From Kiritimatiellales bacterium (GTDB lineage: Bacteria > Verrucomicrobiota > Kiritimatiellia > Kiritimatiellales > Pontiellaceae): a stretch of 7,077 bases of DNA. The stretch spans positions 1 through 7,077 of the forward strand of contig WFRA01000042.1 of assembly GCA_015486775.1 (NCBI GenBank). Direction: 5' to 3'. Position 1 is the first letter of the stretch. Every line of letters begins with the position of its first letter. Shown here in pieces: positions 6,283 to 7,077 of the stretch. Under the pieces are notes generated by a model. It did no database searches and was not told the DNA's origin. It was given only the letters and a program-made list of their open reading frames with translations. A program made the position numbers and the translations under genes.

Positions 6283-6330
6283 TATCGGACTGACCCCAGC
6301 CTCAGCCTCCGATAAAACCCGAGCTTTTTT
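6283..6330. other. Hairpin followed by T run upstream of lemA
   Basis: TATCGGACTGA (6283-6293) pairs with TCAG-CC-TCCGATA (6302-6314), leaving two unpaired C and an eight-base loop. Ten bases further comes a run of six Ts (6325-6330). The T run is too far away for a classical terminator of the + strand. It may be a terminator relic, an mRNA structure upstream of lemA or an edge of a mobile element. On the - strand it reads GGGGTCAGTCC. Confidence 0.4.
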
Positions 6331-6393
6331 ATAGGTGAAATCGCCGCGTGTTTTGCCTACCATTACTCCCGTGAATCATAACAGGAGAAACCG

Positions 6394-6984
6394 ATGATAC
6401 CTCTGCTCGTTCTACTCGCACTGATCGTGGTGCTGCTCTTCGCCGTGGTCGGCATATACAATGGCCTCGTGACGCTACGCAATCGCTTCAAGAATGCGTT
6501 CGCCCAGATCGACGTGCAGCTCAAGCGCCGCTACGACCTGATCCCCAACCTGGTGGAGACCGCCAAGGGCTACATGAGCCACGAGCGCGAAACGCTCGAA
6601 GCTGTCATTCAGGCACGCAACCAGGCCGCCGCCGCTGGCAAGGCCGCCGCGCAGAATCCCGCCGATGCCGGGGCGATGACCGGTCTGGTGGGTGCGGAGG
6701 GTGCGCTGACCGGCGCGCTCGGCAGGCTTTTCGCCCTTTCGGAAGCCTACCCGGATCTGAAGGCCAACCAGAACATGATGCAACTGACCGAGGAGTTGAC
6801 TTCGACCGAAAACAAGATTTCGTTTGCGCGGCAGGCCTACAACGATGCCGTGACCGTCTACAACACCAAGCGCGAAACCTTCCCGAGCAACCTCGTGGCC
6901 AATGCGTTCAACTTTGCCGCCGCCACCCTCTTCGAGATCGAGGATACCGCGCAGAAGGAAGCCCCGAAAGTCAGCTTTGGCTAA
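6394..6984 (+). CDS. lemA: LemA family membrane protein
   Basis: This is a LemA family protein, a widespread membrane-anchored helical-bundle protein of unsettled role. The 196 residues are the usual length. An N-terminal hydrophobic segment (about 3-22, IPLLVLLALIVVLLFAVVGI) is followed by YNGLVTLRNRFKNAF and the family core QIDVQLKRRYDLIPNLVETAKGY (38-60). The rest is a helical domain ending in FPSNLVANAFNF and a C-terminal VSFG. The short segment at the very N-terminus implies an anchored protein with its helical domain outside the cytoplasm, as inferred for the family. AGGAG (6383-6387) lies six bases before ATG 6394, which fixes the start. LemA genes are often followed by a TPM-domain or M48 peptidase gene; only 93 bases remain here, taken up by a hairpin repeat, so this cannot be seen. 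It has no TCCA-N5-TGGA copy. Confidence 0.95.
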   Translation: MIPLLVLLALIVVLLFAVVGIYNGLVTLRNRFKNAFAQIDVQLKRRYDLIPNLVETAKGYMSHERETLEAVIQARNQAAAAGKAAAQNPADAGAMTGLVGAEGALTGALGRLFALSEAYPDLKANQNMMQLTEELTSTENKISFARQAYNDAVTVYNTKRETFPSNLVANAFNFAAATLFEIEDTAQKEAPKVSFG

Positions 6985-6993
6985 AAAACGATC

Positions 6994-7050
6994 GCCGCGA
7001 AAAAACGCATAGAACACAGAGATGCTTCTCTGCGTTCTTTCGCGGCCAAT
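6994..7050. repeat. Intergenic hairpin repeat behind lemA
   Basis: GCCGCGAAA (6994-7002) and AGAACACAGAGA (7011-7022) pair with TCTCTGCGTTCTTTCGCGGC (7027-7046). The left arm carries about nine extra bases in the middle. The right end TTTCGCGGCCAAT resembles the end of the leuC-leuD element (TTTGTGGCCAA). The two appear to be diverged members of one hairpin family whose arms are built from short AAAG/GCAC/GAAC-rich units. It begins ten bases after the lemA stop and could act as a 3' mRNA structure. It lacks an immediate T run and is not called a terminator. Confidence 0.65.
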
Positions 7051-7077
7051 AAAACCTTTCTCCATGGATTTTTTTGC

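Noticed and set aside
6353..6380. Possible lemA promoter, TTGCCT with a weak -10 near 6375-6380
   Set aside because: The -10 match is poor and transcription would begin inside the ribosome binding site.
1..7077. CRISPR array, tRNA or rRNA genes, complete insertion sequence
   Set aside because: I saw no regularly spaced direct repeats, no tRNA-like cloverleaf or rRNA sequence, and no transposase frame on either strand.

Overview
The window is high-GC bacterial DNA in which every supported gene reads left to right on the + strand. It holds seven genes: the 3' part of a family 18 glycoside hydrolase, tRNA 2-selenouridine synthase (mnmH/selU), both subunits of isopropylmalate dehydratase (leuC, leuD), a small nucleotidyltransferase-like protein overlapping a 58-residue companion, alanine racemase (alr) and a LemA-family membrane protein. 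That is eight coding regions counting the companion. No gene identifies the phylum. The gene style, the GC-rich coding DNA and the hairpin-rich gaps would suit an anaerobic member of the PVC group (for example Kiritimatiellota or Lentisphaerota), but this is inference at low to moderate confidence.

Layout. 2-760 is the GH18 fragment, already open at the left edge. 813-1898 is mnmH. A promoter with a perfect TATAAT overlaps the mnmH stop codon and drives leuC (1952-3355) and leuD (3440-4060). The two leu genes are separated by an intergenic hairpin repeat, and a strong factor-independent terminator at 4094-4122 closes the unit. Directly behind it are the nucleotidyltransferase-like gene (4147-4698) and its overlapping companion (4691-4867), which are visibly poorer in G+C than their neighbours. 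After 15 bases comes alr (4883-5977). A 416-base gap follows (5978-6393). It holds a compound array of three hairpins, a probable terminator, two small inverted repeats and another hairpin. lemA (6394-6984) follows with a good ribosome binding site, and a second hairpin repeat lies behind it.

How the genes relate. LeuC and LeuD form one Fe-S enzyme of leucine synthesis. MnmH modifies wobble uridines in tRNA using selenophosphate. Alr supplies D-alanine for peptidoglycan, and the GH18 enzyme probably acts on an amino-sugar polymer. These are mostly housekeeping functions placed side by side rather than one pathway. The least ordinary coding element is the compositionally distinct nucleotidyltransferase/small-protein pair.

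The most unexpected signal is not a gene. An interrupted palindrome, TCCARNNNYTGGA, occurs nine times at exactly the same spacing, inside genes, in an intergenic gap and in the terminator stem. About 0.1 copies of TCCA-N5-TGGA would be expected by chance.
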